From contig JAQGBZ010000072.1 of NCBI GenBank assembly GCA_034687125.1, positions 1-64,000 of the forward strand: 64,000 nt of DNA, in the 5' to 3' direction. Made by a program: the position numbers and the translations under genes. Origin of the DNA: Neelides folsomi (lineage: Eukaryota > Arthropoda > Collembola > Neelipleona > Neelidae). Shown piece by piece: positions 48,765 to 63,565 of this stretch (positions are counted from its first letter, which is position 1; the number at the start of each line of letters is the position of its first letter). The notes beneath the pieces are model-generated. The model had not been told where the DNA came from. It saw only the letters and a list, made by a program, of their open reading frames with translations, and ran no database searches.

Positions 48765-49809
48765 TTATTCCTTTTCTTTTTTGTCCTTTGCACTTTCGGA
48801 TTCGTTGTCTTCTGGCAATTCAGTTTCTAGAATTTCTTCTTCAACTTCATCTTCTATTGTGCAACTCGAACATCTAAGAATACAATAAAAAGTTAAAAAT
48901 GTAACTATGTTAAAATATTTCATTGCCGAAATATCTATACAAAAAATATTAATCTATTACCTGCTCTCGTCAATTCCATAATTGATACAGGTTTTTCCAA
49001 TACATTCACAGCATCCATCGTGAAACCATCGAAAGTAGGACGCTCCCATTGAATGACAAGAATTTTTACATTTGTTCAACGGTATGCATTGCGACATGTA
49101 AGCAACCGTGCAATTGACGGTAATTACTTTCTTAGATGGATCAACGATGATTTTTCCGTCCGCCACAGCTACAGATTAAAAATTAAAAAATATTTTAATC
49201 GATGAATTCCAAAGCTTGTTAGTCATTTTGTTCAAATCTTACATATAAGATCCACAGGAGGAACATCGGGCTTCGGTTGAAACCAAGTTTCGTCAATATC
49301 AACTGGAAAAATAAAGGTTGACCATCTCCCTTGTGAATCGTTTTCGTCAGTGAGAACGTTAAATAATTCAGGCATTGGTTCTTTCAAATCCCCAACTTGG
49401 CTGTGAGTCATTGTATGAAGGGAAGCATTTGGCTTCGGACACATTTCTATTAAAATTCATACAATGAGTGCTTTATCGTGTACATTAAATTAATATTGAT
49501 TTGTATCTAGTGAGTTAATGCTACATTTTTGAATATTTAGTAGGTAAATATTGGTATACTCTAGTTAATTTGTATGAATTTCTTACCAAGGCAAGAACAA
49601 CATTCCGAATAGAGGTAACTGAGACAATCAAAGCAATCTTTGCAGCAACTGCAATCCTTCAATTCACATTTGCATGATTGAGTTAAGGTGCATTTTGAGA
49701 CGATACTCGCACAGACGGCTTCATTACATGCTTCAATTTTGGCTACCATGCTCCAAGAGACAAAAACAACAAAGAGCAAAACAGCTCCCTTTTCTCCTTT
49801 GCTCAACAT
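48765..49809 (-). CDS. tsg: Twisted gastrulation (Tsg) family secreted BMP modulator, 247 aa
   Basis: Four coding exons join in phase: 49809-49587, 49446-49243, 49168-48961 and 48873-48765. A signal peptide (about 1-27, core AVLLFVVFVSW) precedes the N-terminal cysteine-rich domain, which starts CNEAVCASIVSKC and includes CSCCKDCFDC and CCSCLG. The C-terminal Tsg domain holds CKNSCHSMGASYFRWFHDGC and CCECIGKTC, closely matching vertebrate TWSG1. Tsg proteins act outside the cell with Chordin/Sog and BMPs to shape dorsoventral signalling. One N-glycosylation sequon (NCT) is visible. After the domain comes an acidic, lysine-ended tail (about 33 residues, EDEVEEEILETELPEDNE), which vertebrate TWSG1 lacks. 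A 5'-UTR exon ending at 50331 (AAG|GTAAGA) probably splices to an acceptor (TTTACAG) ending at 49816, just before the ATG. Confidence 0.95.
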
Positions 49810-50331
49810 TTCACTGTAAAGAACGAAGTTTCTTTTAAACTTTAATTATCAATATTGTCACAATATCAAAAGTTATACTTGCACTGTATTTCAGTTAACG
49901 AAATGTTTAATTTCTATACATTCAACTTGTACTCGTAAAGGGGAATATTTGGAATTGGTACAAGCCAAACCCAATGAAAAACTCTCACTCAAACTGTAAC
50001 GATTCTTTATAAAAGTAAAATCTTATATTCGATTCAGTTGAATAATAATTTAATACTTGTAATTATTGTCAATAAAAGAATAGTGAGACAATTAATGAAT
50101 AATTATGATTTCAAATTAATATAAAAACAAAATTATTACAGAATAGCATGAAATAAGATATTTCGTTATTTCGCAGTTCTACAATAATGTATTCGCAAGA
50201 TTTTATAGGTTGGTAAAAGTTTTAAACAAGGATGGTTAACTTTAGTGAGAATTGATCATTTTATATTTCAAGCATAAATATAAAAATTGGACAAAAGAGG
50301 ATTAAAAACAGACCAAAATACATTTCTTACC

Positions 50332-51537
50332 TTTTGCTCAATATTTGCCAGGGTCACTTTGAGTCTTAAATTATGCAGCAAGACCTGTGGATTACAGGTG
50401 CGGCCGAAAGTATGTAGGAGTATGAATATCTTCTCGAATTCTAATCACTAATAAGGTTTATCCCAAGAGTGGAGGAGGGAGTGCAGGAAGAATTCATGGG
50501 GAGACGAGGGGCCGAATTGTCTTCTCTAATACTATATTGTCTTATTGGGAGGGATATGACTCTTTGGCTCATTCATGGACAAGTGAACCAGCCCACCTGT
50601 GAGAAATGTTTCTCTAAGTATCCACCGGACCTTAAGAGACTCCTCAAGGGAAATTCCACCTTAGAATGGCTCCAAGGCATCACCATAAAATGCATCCCTC
50701 AAAATACGCCTACAGCCGACAGAGTGGTGGGCACGACTTACATCTTCTTCACAACTACTCCCTTTCTTTTATTTCTCTTCACTAGACCAACTGGCTACAA
50801 AACACACAAGCCGCTCAACGTCTTCATTCTAAAAGTTCTCGAGCTTACAGGTAGAAAAAACATCTGCCCTTTATGATGATACTTACAACGCCAAATACCT
50901 TCTTGCTTTTATTTACTGCCCGACAACCATTATCAGTAGAGAGCATTTTTTTCCACTTTGTTCTTATTTTATGAATCTACCCTATAACATATCCCTTTTC
51001 ATTTATTTTTAAAGTCTAAAGTCTATGAAATGTTTTTAATTTACCGTCGTAAAAAATATGCATGAAACTTTCTCGTATTCTTAAATGTTAAATAAAATTC
51101 TAGATATTAGGAAATATAAATAATTTATTAATTCATTACTTACTATAAGATTGACAAGTGAACTATCGTCTTCTTCAATCGCCAACGTCATTGTGAAACT
51201 TCAACAAGCCCTGTTACAAATCTCTTGGCTTATAACATGAATAAAATATAGCTTGACTAGTTATTCAACCTACTGAATATTACGAATAAATAACAAATCT
51301 ACTAAATTTTGAACTTTTCTAGTAAACCATAAGATTTAGCACTTTTAGTTCGTTTAGTATGTAAATAAACGTAGTTAATATATAATATTGTTTACATATT
51401 TAGGAATAGTATTCACTTATAAACAAAAATTTGGCCACTAAACTTTCCCCATTGAAATTCTTATTTGAAAATACATTCTATAATTATAATGCTATAAAAA
51501 ACTACAATAAATTAAGTTCGAAAATAAATATGAAAAC
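50332..51537. other. tsg upstream region and 3' flank of SPG7
   Basis: Contains the probable tsg 5'-UTR exon (ending at 50331, extending upward from 50332) and presumably its promoter. Bases 50469-50876 are GC-richer and open on the plus strand for 136 codons, without an ATG at the start and with no family features; I treat this as unproven. The SPG7 3' UTR lies below 51538. Confidence 0.5.
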
Positions 51538-54901
<3,364 letters not shown>

Positions 54902-55409
54902 TTTAATCTCAATTGAGATTATAGCGAATAATTAACATTTATTAAACTTTATAATATTATTTTTCTCATTCTTCTCCTTCTCGCGCCGATGAGGAAGGAT
55001 AAATGATGAACCAAACAGGACTTCACCACCACCGCTTTGAAAGCCATTTCCTTCCATTAGATTTGATATCTAAAACAGTTCATTACTCTTGAAACCTCGT
55101 TTGGTGTCTTTTTAAGGGACATGCCACAGTGACGCAGTTTGTCTTCTCCCTTTATTCTTTATTTTTCCATCATGGTAATTAATTAATTAGGAGTCTTTGA
55201 GGGCATTCTATTACCCCTCCCATCGATATCTTAATCCTTAGCCTGAAAACCTGCATGGGTCACCTGTGAATGCTTGTGTAGGTTCTTAATTTTATTTTTA
55301 TCAACTAGATTAATTATTTTGGTCAACAACCTAGATAAAATTTGGCATTTTTTATCCCCGGTAAGGGTTTTAGTTGGGGTTGATATTATATTTGTACAGT
55401 TTGTTTAAA
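54902..55409. promoter_or_regulatory. Probable shared promoter of SPG7 and the ANKRD11-like gene
   Basis: About 500 bp separate the SPG7 start codon (54901, minus) from the first likely exon of the plus-strand gene. It includes a GC-richer stretch near 54970-55060 with TTCTCGCGCC, which resembles an E2F-type site. The geometry is that of a bidirectional promoter. No TATA box position is secure. Confidence 0.5.
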
Positions 55410-55555
55410 ATGGCCGATGCGTTTAATATAGAAATATTTTTAAGAGATTGTTTCCTGATTTCAATTTCGGCCTCAATGATAGTTTTTTATTTATTCATCA
55501 TTAGAGCAAAATTAAAATGGAACAAAAATGTTTATGATTTTTTGAGTATTCTTAT
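55410..55555 (+). CDS. Possible first exon / small membrane-protein ORF upstream of the ANKRD11-like gene
   Basis: An ATG in good context (AAAATGG) opens 48 codons (MADAFNIEIFLRD...) with one clear hydrophobic span (about 15-31), ending at a strong donor, CTTAT|GTAAGT. The nearest downstream acceptor (AATCATAG, exon from 55826) would join it, out of frame with the ANKRD11-like start at 55840, to a reading frame that runs 50 more codons to TGA. So it could be a leader exon with an overlapping upstream ORF, or the start of a separate small protein of about 98 aa. I do not recognise a family. The donor is the firmest part of the evidence. Confidence 0.45.
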
Positions 55556-55839
55556 GTAAGTGTCTGGTCGGTGTTAACTATTAAAATGATATTTTTCGTT
55601 CTACTGAAAAATATTGCACGGCATGAATATAAAAGTTAAACCTTTCTTTTAACATTTGCTCAGCTCTTAAACTTATTTTACTTATTTATATAATGATGAA
55701 GTATTTATGGTATTGCCTATTCTTGGAATTCAATAGTAATTAGAACATAAGGGTCATAAAACTGTAGCTTATATTTCTAATAATAATATTTCTAAGAATG
55801 GCATTGAACATTTTTTTAATCATAGATGCTTATATATAA

Positions 55840-57669
55840 ATGATGGAAGACTCATTGCCGAAGAAAGAAGAAACTTCAGAATCTTCATCGCCGCCAATAG
55901 GAGTAGAAAGTACACCAGAGACTTCATCCACAAACGATCCACAAGACCCTGCTGGGTCACCCGAGGAGAGTGTTGAATCAAAAAGTGTATCAAAGCCCTC
56001 GCCCACATCATCGTCCTCTCCAACTAGTGAAATTAAAAATCTTTCAGAGAAAAAAGATGAAAAAAGTCCAGGGGATGTGAATATAAAGTCACCGAGTGAT
56101 TCTGGGAATCAATCCGTATCGAATCCAAGCACCATCACAAGTAGCAGTTCACCCAGTTTGCTGCTTCCTGCGCCCACGCCATCGTTCACATCGGCTCCTC
56201 CCAAGGCACCGACTACTGAAGGCACATCGAGTGGAGCCATCAACACCGAAAGCAAAAATATAATTAGTGGTATTAATACAAACACATCATTGTCTACTGG
56301 AAAAATAAGTGGGAATTCCACTCCTGCTAAATTAACTGGAATGAAACGACCTTCTTCGTCGTCCGAAACTCACCCTACATCTTCCAATGTTAATTCATCA
56401 CAAGCGGATAATAACGCGGGTTCGGAGCCAGAGTCAGGGATGAGCTTGGGAGAATCCAAACGAAAGAAGATCCGACGAGATAAGGAATCGGGTAAAGAGG
56501 ACCCAATTCAATCAAGTTCAACTCGGGCGAAATCGAGTGAGTCGACGAAACAAGGTTCATCATCTGGGAAGGGATCGAGTAGTTCGAGCTCCAGTAGTAA
56601 AAGTGAGAAGGCCGGAGGAGGGAATCCTCTCACTTCCACTACTCCTCCTTCACTAACATCTTCAATTTCTCCTCCAACTGAAGGGAAAGCATCTTCGACC
56701 ACTTCGGTGCCTTCACCTCCATCAAATTCGAATCTTGGCTCATCTACATCTTCCACCCCGCCTTTGCCAACAACTACAAGTACTGTTGTTCCAGTTCCTG
56801 AAACTCCGATAGTTCCAAGTATCCCTACAACTCCTGCACCGGCTCCTATCGAAGAACCTCAAACTGGAAAGGAGAAAGAAAAGGAACCTATAGTTGGGAA
56901 AATGAAGATCGTAGCACATCCCATTGCATCTGTGTCAACTTCTGAATTGTCAGGAAGTGGAATGACTGGGAATGGAAGTTGTAGTGTTGGGAGTAACAAC
57001 GGTGGTCCAAAGGTTCCTCCTATTAAAATAGTTCTTCAGTCTCATTCACATGGGAATTCTCACGTTGGGGCTGGGAGCAGTGGGAGTGGACCGGGAACTT
57101 CAGGGGTAATTGGAGGAGATTTAGATAATTCAAATGCGAGTAACCCAACTCATGGGTCTTCTTCATTTCCTTACGTCGTTTCATCTACGACCGACTCGGC
57201 CGGGAAGGCTGGAAGTGAAGGCGAAAAAGAAGAATCTCCCCCTCCAGTGTCGGTTAAATCACCTTTGGCTAGTGGGAGCAGTGGAGACATTTCATCCAGC
57301 AGCAGCATTGTCCCACCTCCGACTGAATCCACCACGATTCTTCCAACATCAATACCCACGGCTCCGCCTGTATCAAATTCAAACTCGACTCCAACCGTTT
57401 CATCTTCAACATCACTCATCTCAGAGAAAACGTCAGAGAGGAAAGAAAAAGAAGCGAAAGAGGAAGCTCCGTCAACTCCAGTGAAAGAAGAAAAAGAGTC
57501 ATCCACATCGGGGAAGGAGAAAAATGGAAAAGGGCCTGGGTCTCTTGCAGCTGCAGCGGCCGCCGCTGCCCCTTCAACTCATCACGAAGAGAAAGAGAAA
57601 GAAAAACCACAACGAGTAACCAGAAGTGCTCATCGGATGGCCAATAATCTCAACACAAGCAGCAGCAGC

Positions 57670-57703
<34 letters not shown>

Positions 57704-58992
57704 GTAACCAACTCCTGGCAGCTGTCCAACACCATGGGACTCCGAGTTCGCCAAGTTCTCCAAAACCGACTTCGTGTCCTTCGCCACCGCCTCCTCCAGT
57801 GGAGGAAATTGAACGAATGGACACCAGTGAACCAGTTGATGTTCATCCAAGGAAGAGGAAATTGAAACCCAATAAGGATTCTACAGCTCCTCCTTCTTCC
57901 TCCAGCAGCACGTCGGGAGATGCGAATGAAACCAACGCGAGTGGAGGGAATTCCACGAATGATCAGCCCATTTTGAACTGTTTTGAAATGTATTTGAACA
58001 TCAGGAGACAAGTGAGTGTTTTATGGATTGAGTTATGCTTAATTAATGGTTTTATTAATTTAATTTCTAATGACAAATACCTTATTATAATATCAGAAAT
58101 GTATTACGCGATTCATCAACTTGTCATTTTCATGTTTATAGATTGAACGAAGGAGACGTAATTTATTCCCAGTGCAGCCAAAACCCCCACAGGGTTTTAA
58201 AGATTACTTGATGAACCGAGGGAACTACGTGTTGGCGAGTAATGCCAATTCTCGCCTTTCTATTCCTCTCTCGAATCCTCCATCGACCCTTCAAGTTCTT
58301 ATGAAGGACTTGTTTGTCGACCAAGAGAAGGGAAGGCACAAATTGAAACTCCAGCATTTGGTTGAAAAGGAGAAGCTCGTTCTTTCTGTTGAACAAGAAA
58401 TCCTTCGGGTACATGGAAGAGCTGCCAGGGCATTGTCTAACCAAGCACTTCCTTTCTCTGTGTGCACAATACTTAAAGATCAAGAGGTATGAAATATGAT
58501 GCCGCAAGATAATGCATATTTAGTCAATATACTTATGTAAGTATAGATATAAATACATGGATATGCTCTTAATCCCTAGGTTTATAATCTTTTAACACCG
58601 GAACAAGAAGAGAAAGATCGAAATGCTCGAAGTCGATATAATGGAAGATTGTTTTTATCTTGGCTTCAAGACGTTGATGATAAATGGGATAAAATCAAAG
58701 TGAATTTCTTTCTAATCATTATTATAACAAGTAGATTTGATTTCAATTGATTATTTGTAAGTAAAATTGTTTGTCAATTTGTAGTTGTGTTAATCCATAA
58801 TATTTTTTCCAGGAATCAATGCTTCTTCGACATCATAATGAAGCTGAATCCCTTCATGCCGTTCAGAAAATGGACTGGGAATGGAAATTGAAAGAATTGG
58901 GTCTTTGTGAGCCGAAATCGAATCCTCCGATTGATGAGATACACGTTCCAATGGTTCACGTCTCAGATGACTTTGATCTTATCCCTACTTAA
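55840..58992 (+). CDS. ANKRD11: ANKRD11/ANKRD12 C-terminal-domain protein without ankyrin repeats, 938 aa
   Basis: Four coding exons: 55840-58011, 58142-58486, 58580-58699 and 58813-58992. The first ~715 residues are low-complexity: Ser/Thr/Pro-rich, with poly-Ser, poly-Ala (8), poly-Asn (11, an AAT run) and basic NLS-like clusters (KRKKIRRDKE, RKRKLKPNK). From FEMYLNIRR onward the protein follows the conserved C-terminus of ANKRD11/12. Markers are PPQGFKDYLMNRGNYVLA, LQHLVEKEKLVLSVEQEILR, HGRAARALSNQALPFS, FLSWLQDVDDKWDKIK and, at the end, VSDDFDLIPT. Human ANKRD11 (about 2,660 aa) is a chromatin co-regulator with N-terminal ankyrin repeats. None can be encoded between this start and SPG7, so this gene either lost them or they are elsewhere. 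The ATG has an in-frame TAA directly before it. A nuclear role is inferred from the homologs. Confidence 0.93.
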
Positions 58993-60066
58993 ATGAACCC
59001 TTAAAAATACTCCGTCTCTCCGTAATAATGACTCAATTTGGTAACAATCACATTTCCTCTTATTATACCCATATCTTATTAGATAGTACTCTATCATACA
59101 TAAGATAGGTACTTATCAAACTTAACCTAATCTAATATTCACAAGCATCATTTATAAACATTTGTTTATAACTAAATATATATCTAAAATTTCACAAGTT
59201 GTTTTTATTATTATTTAAGTCTCATAGGCTTAAGAAAAAGGTCAAACGCTATAATAGTATAGGTGTACTTATTATTTGTTTTATTTAGAGTTATTAATTT
59301 TGCATCATTAGGGTTTGATATAACCTTAAATATTTATGTTACGATGTATTATTTATAAATTGTTAATTTGTTTTAGTTTTGAAATAATATCTGCTGCTTT
59401 ATTTGATATAAAACATTAAATATGTAATGATTATGATTGAACTATCATATATATTTGTCAAGTCAGTCTTCACATCACAAAAATTTATTAGATGTATTAA
59501 ATTATCTGTATATGTATGCATTTAAACTAAAAGTAACTTAGCATGTGCATCCGTTTATAATTATTGCAAAAGTTAAAAATAACATTATATGTAGAATCAT
59601 CCAAAATTCTCCAATTTAAAATGTTAAACTAGGTATAACTTTATATGTATAAAATAATTTAACAAAATTACGTTATGGTTAAGGGAATTTTGTTAATATT
59701 CAATAGTTTGGTAAATTATTTAAGCTTACTATTAATACGGTCTCTGTAACTAACCATATTAGTTATAATCATCTAGAAAATTAAGAAAAGGCACACTAAA
59801 TGTGTGTTCTTTTCATCTTGGCTCACGTAAACAGATGAGTGATGTTTGTAACTGTTTTATGACAAGATTAAAAGCAACTTTTTATCTATTCATAACATGT
59901 TCAATTTATTCATTTTAGATTTAGATTTGAAAAATCTACTCATTAATCAAACATTTATTGCTCTTTATAATAATACATTTTAAGCATGTCTCCAATCGTT
60001 GCATTTTTAATATACATTGATATGTCGTTGACTTAAATTGTAAATTGAAGTTGATCGAAGAAGCAT
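58993..60066. other. Convergent intergenic region, ANKRD11-like / NPEPL1-like
   Basis: AT-rich 1.07 kb holding two 3' UTRs. For the minus-strand gene a canonical AATAAA lies at 59954-59959, about 110 bases after its stop. No other feature is seen. Confidence 0.55.
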
Positions 60067-62423
60067 TCAGCAACCTTTGTCCCATGGACGCAATGCCTTT
60101 AGCATTTTACTTCCGCTGAATCCTCCAAAGAGAACATTGAGCACTGCAACGCCATATCCTGTTGATCGCTCACCCTGAAATAAATAACATTAATTTGACC
60201 GAACAAAAGATTATTTAAATAATCAGAATATTTAATTTGAAAAGTTAATTAAAATATTACCACTTCAACTGGTGATGCCATATCAATATGCATCCAAACG
60301 CCTTTGAAGTCGAATCCAATATGGGAGAGGATGAAAAGACCAGCACAAGATGCTTGGGCATTTCCACGATCAGCGACTGAATTCTTCATGTCCGCTATGG
60401 CAGAATTGAACTCGGCAAAATGAAGCTCAGGAGTGTAGACAAGAGGGAAGAGCAAATCTCCAGAAACTCTTCCTGCTTTCTTAGCTGCTTCTTCCCATTC
60501 CTCGTTATTTGTAAGCACTGCTCCGTGGTATTTACCCGTCGCAACACCCTAATTTTTATAATATTATCGTGAGAATGAAGTTTTTAATCGATCAAAACAT
60601 ACCGTCAAATTATAATTATTCTTGAATAAATTAATTTTTCGGTTAGCCTACCTGAGCACCGGTAAGAGTGGCCATGTCTACGATAACGTCTGCTCCTAAA
60701 TCATTCTTTGCATAGCAAACTCCATCCCCTTAAAATAATATCACATTCTTAGTTTAAATAAATCGTAATAAGTAAAATATAATTAAGTATATAAAATACC
60801 AAGAACCAAGCGTCCTTCAGCATCAGTGTTGTTGATTTCAACCGTCCTTAAGAGTTAAAAAATATTAACATTTAAAAAAAATTCTTTATAGTTTTGAATC
60901 TTAATAATTTTTAAATTATAGTGATTTTATTTTACTTTTTGGAATACATTGTAATCACATCATCTGGTCTAAGAGATTTTGGTCCGATGGCGTTTTCAGC
61001 AATACAAAGTACTGCGTGAAGATTTTCACTGAACCCATTTTTGACAGCAACATAGAATGCATTGAGTATTGCAGCTGCTCCTCCACAGTCTCTTTTCATT
61101 GTACACATTGCAGTCTGTAAATGACATTGGTATTATTATTCAATTATTTTGAAAAGTTTATGGAATGTTGAATGTAAAAAATCGTACCTTTCCCTTGATT
61201 GAGAGACCACCTTCCCGAAAAATATAATTGGTATATTAGTGTAAGATAAATGTATATTTTAAGTGGCATAAATTCATTACGATGACATAAACATAATATA
61301 AATAAATTCTATTATTGAAGTTTCACCTGTATCGTAAACGATTCCTTTCCCTACCCAAGCGATGTTTCCAGTTGCTCCAGCCGGCTTGTGGCTAAGAACA
61401 ACTAAAGCTGGAGGAGCTTCGGCCGCTTTTCCGACATTATAAATTCCGCCAAATCCTCTTTGATTTAATTCTTCTCCTCGAATAATGACTGGAGTGATTC
61501 CGAGTTCTTGGCCAATATCAATAGCTTCCTAACAAAGCAAATACAAAAATTATAACAGTATTAAAAGTAATTAGCCAAATAAAAATATAAACAACTTGCC
61601 TTCACGAGTGCGTCTGAATTCATTTCATTGCAAGGCATGTCGGTGATTTTGCAAGCATTTCGAATACCATAAGCCGCAGTTTCAAGCAATTGAAGGTCCT
61701 CAATCTCTAACTTCTCTTCATTGAATTTCATTGATTGTGTTTCGGCACATTTGCTTACAATAATGAACTCAACTGTTACTTTTGGTGCAGTGTCTTTTGC
61801 TCTCTTCGGCTTACGCGAATAAAGAGGGAGAGCCTTTGAAACAGCACAAGCTGATGCGAAAATCTCTTCTTTCTCGCAAACAATCTAAGTCATTTAATAA
61901 AATTTTGAAATATTTCTTTCATTGATGAAAATAATTCAATTTATAATTTAATAATTAACGTATACATGTAGCCTACCACAAAATATTCATCAACCATGTT
62001 GCAAGCACTTTTAACAATCTTTGAGATTGCGTGAGCCCTTGAAGGAGTATTGTGCCGACTGCATGTTTTTGGAAGTGCCACAACAGTCGCAAAGTTCAGA
62101 TAAAGTGGACATGAATCCGTAGGTGAAGGATGAAGACTCACGATAGCAGAAGAAAAAAGCTAAGCCAATCAAACGTTAATAAGATCATATTACCTATATT
62201 GTAATATTATAAGTCCGAAATAAATTTGTACTGACGTGAGACAAATTATTCGTATATATGTATAATCATATCATACCTCTTCGGTTACACGAGGTTCAAG
62301 CTTCGTTTTGATGATTGCAAATGGAAGAAATTTCAGATAATCCAATTGACCGATAATAGTTACAGGAAAGTTTTGAGGGTCTGATGGCTCAAGACACCCA
62401 GAAAACTTCAAGTCACATGCCAT
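60067..62423 (-). CDS. NPEPL1: NPEPL1-like M17 leucyl aminopeptidase, 512 aa
   Basis: Ten coding exons join in phase: 62423-62277, 62159-61977, 61884-61600, 61528-61327, 61210-61188 (23 nt), 61114-60936, 60846-60800 (47 nt), 60728-60652, 60548-60261 and 60174-60067. M17 hallmarks are present: VGKGIVYDTGGLSIKGK (about 264-280, metal and catalytic Lys) and INNTDAEGR (344-352, metal ligands Asp/Glu and catalytic Arg). RGFGGIYNVGKAA, MKRDCGGAAAIL, VDMATLTGAQGVATG and HFAEFNSAIADMKNSVADR follow human NPEPL1 (523 aa) rather than LAP3. The enzyme should remove N-terminal residues from peptides, probably in the cytosol, as a metal-dependent oligomer. The start MACDLKFSG (GAGATGG) matches the family; the frame stays open upstream, and an extra 5' exon (62784-62712, donor GTTAGG) could add about 43 residues. 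One intron is GC-AG (AAG|GCAAGT at 61599). Confidence 0.95.
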
Positions 62424-63198
62424 CTCGACTCTTTTTCCTCGTGACAGCAGAGAGTAATCACGGACGCTTACGACAGCTACTGTAAAATTAATAATAAATT
62501 GACATTGAGCGTATGAATGAATAAAATTGAAATGATTATTCGCAGAATTTTTAGTCATTTTCACTCGACACATAATTTTTATCAAACTAAACCTATATTA
62601 GCAATTAAAGCCTCTCTAATGATCGAGATTTTTATAGTAATTGTGTTAATCATAATTTTAGTAAGGAATAAGATAATCTAATCTTTAAAAAAATTATATT
62701 ATATACCTAACCTTTATTGAAAAATGGCGAGCACTTGATTCGTCTACCAGAAAAATTAACAATACATAGCGAACAGCGAATCATATTAGAAATCATATTA
62801 AATTCATTTTAGGAATAAACTCGAACATTCAAGCTTATTTGTAATCAAACTTGGAAGCAAATTAAAAGTAAAATTATATAATTTTTCCTAAAAATGTTAG
62901 TTCGAGTGACGGAGTGTCTACTTATTGTTTAACTAAACGTATTAAAGGTTAATAGTAAATAGTTTGTATGAAAGTTATTGGCTAATGTTTGTTAATTACT
63001 CTTACCACAATATTATGAATTTAATAGCTATTAAATTGTAAATTGTATGTCAGAGGTGAGCATGAAATGAAGTTGACAACTCAACTCGACCTCTTCATCA
63101 AGACTTCACTTGATCGAGAGATTGAGAGATTAGACAATTGAGAGGATGACGATGACGGGCTATTTGAATAGAGAAATTGTTTAGAATCAGTTCAACAG
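62424..63198. other. 5' region between NPEPL1-like (-) and a possible small gene (+)
   Basis: Includes the upstream exon part 62424-62479, the possible first exon 62712-62784 of the NPEPL1-like gene, and an AT-rich divergent promoter region. A GATGACGATGACGGG stretch lies at 63144-63158. Nothing else is recognised. Confidence 0.45.
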
Positions 63199-63565
63199 AT
63201 GGCACAGGCTCCTGACATTCAAACTCAAGCCAAGAAAGCTCAAACTTTGCTTTGTTTTGTCTTTAGTTGCTTTTCCCTGCTTTCTTTGTCCTTTGTCTTG
63301 CTTTTTAACTTTTCGTTAAGGTGCATGACATGTTTGATTAATATGATGATATCGATTACTAAAAATTTAATTAAGTGTCGCAGATTACATTCAGTAAATT
63401 AATAATTTGTAGTATCCGTCTAGCATATTATTAACAAATCGTCTTTTATATGAATTAACTCATTTTTTTAATTTTAGATGCGGAACATCATGTATCTTAT
63501 TCGGGATTTTCTTCATCAACTTTCACCAAAGGACAGCCGCCATCTTGAAAAATTCGGATTAAAAG
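63199..63565 (+). CDS. Possible two-exon small membrane-protein gene
   Basis: An ATG at 63199 (ACAGATGG) opens MAQAPDIQTQAKKAQ followed by a strongly hydrophobic run. Splicing TTAAG|GTGCAT (exon 1 to about 63321) to the clear acceptor TTTTAATTTTAG (exon 2 from 63478) keeps a frame with a second hydrophobic segment (CILFGIFFINF) and the end HQRTAAILKNSD before TAA, about 68 residues in all. The second exon is also open in another frame, which starts MRNIMYLIRDFLHQL and reaches a possible donor AAAAG|GTTAAT at 63566. I cannot tell which frame is used and do not recognise either peptide. The acceptor is the strongest element. Confidence 0.35.

Noticed and set aside
50469-50876. 136-codon plus-strand open frame between tsg and SPG7
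   Set aside because: It opens with GTG rather than ATG, shows no domain, signal peptide or family likeness, and overlaps the likely tsg promoter/5'-UTR region. Its GC content alone can explain the open frame.
57541-57720. Poly-Ala and poly-Asn runs as possible frame errors
   Set aside because: They lie in one continuous frame with the conserved C-terminal domain and are normal for nuclear proteins of this type.
56109-57850. Several ORFs antisense to or out of frame with the ANKRD11-like first exon
   Set aside because: They are shadows of its Ser/Pro/Asn repeats, giving low-complexity Leu, Tyr or Ile runs.
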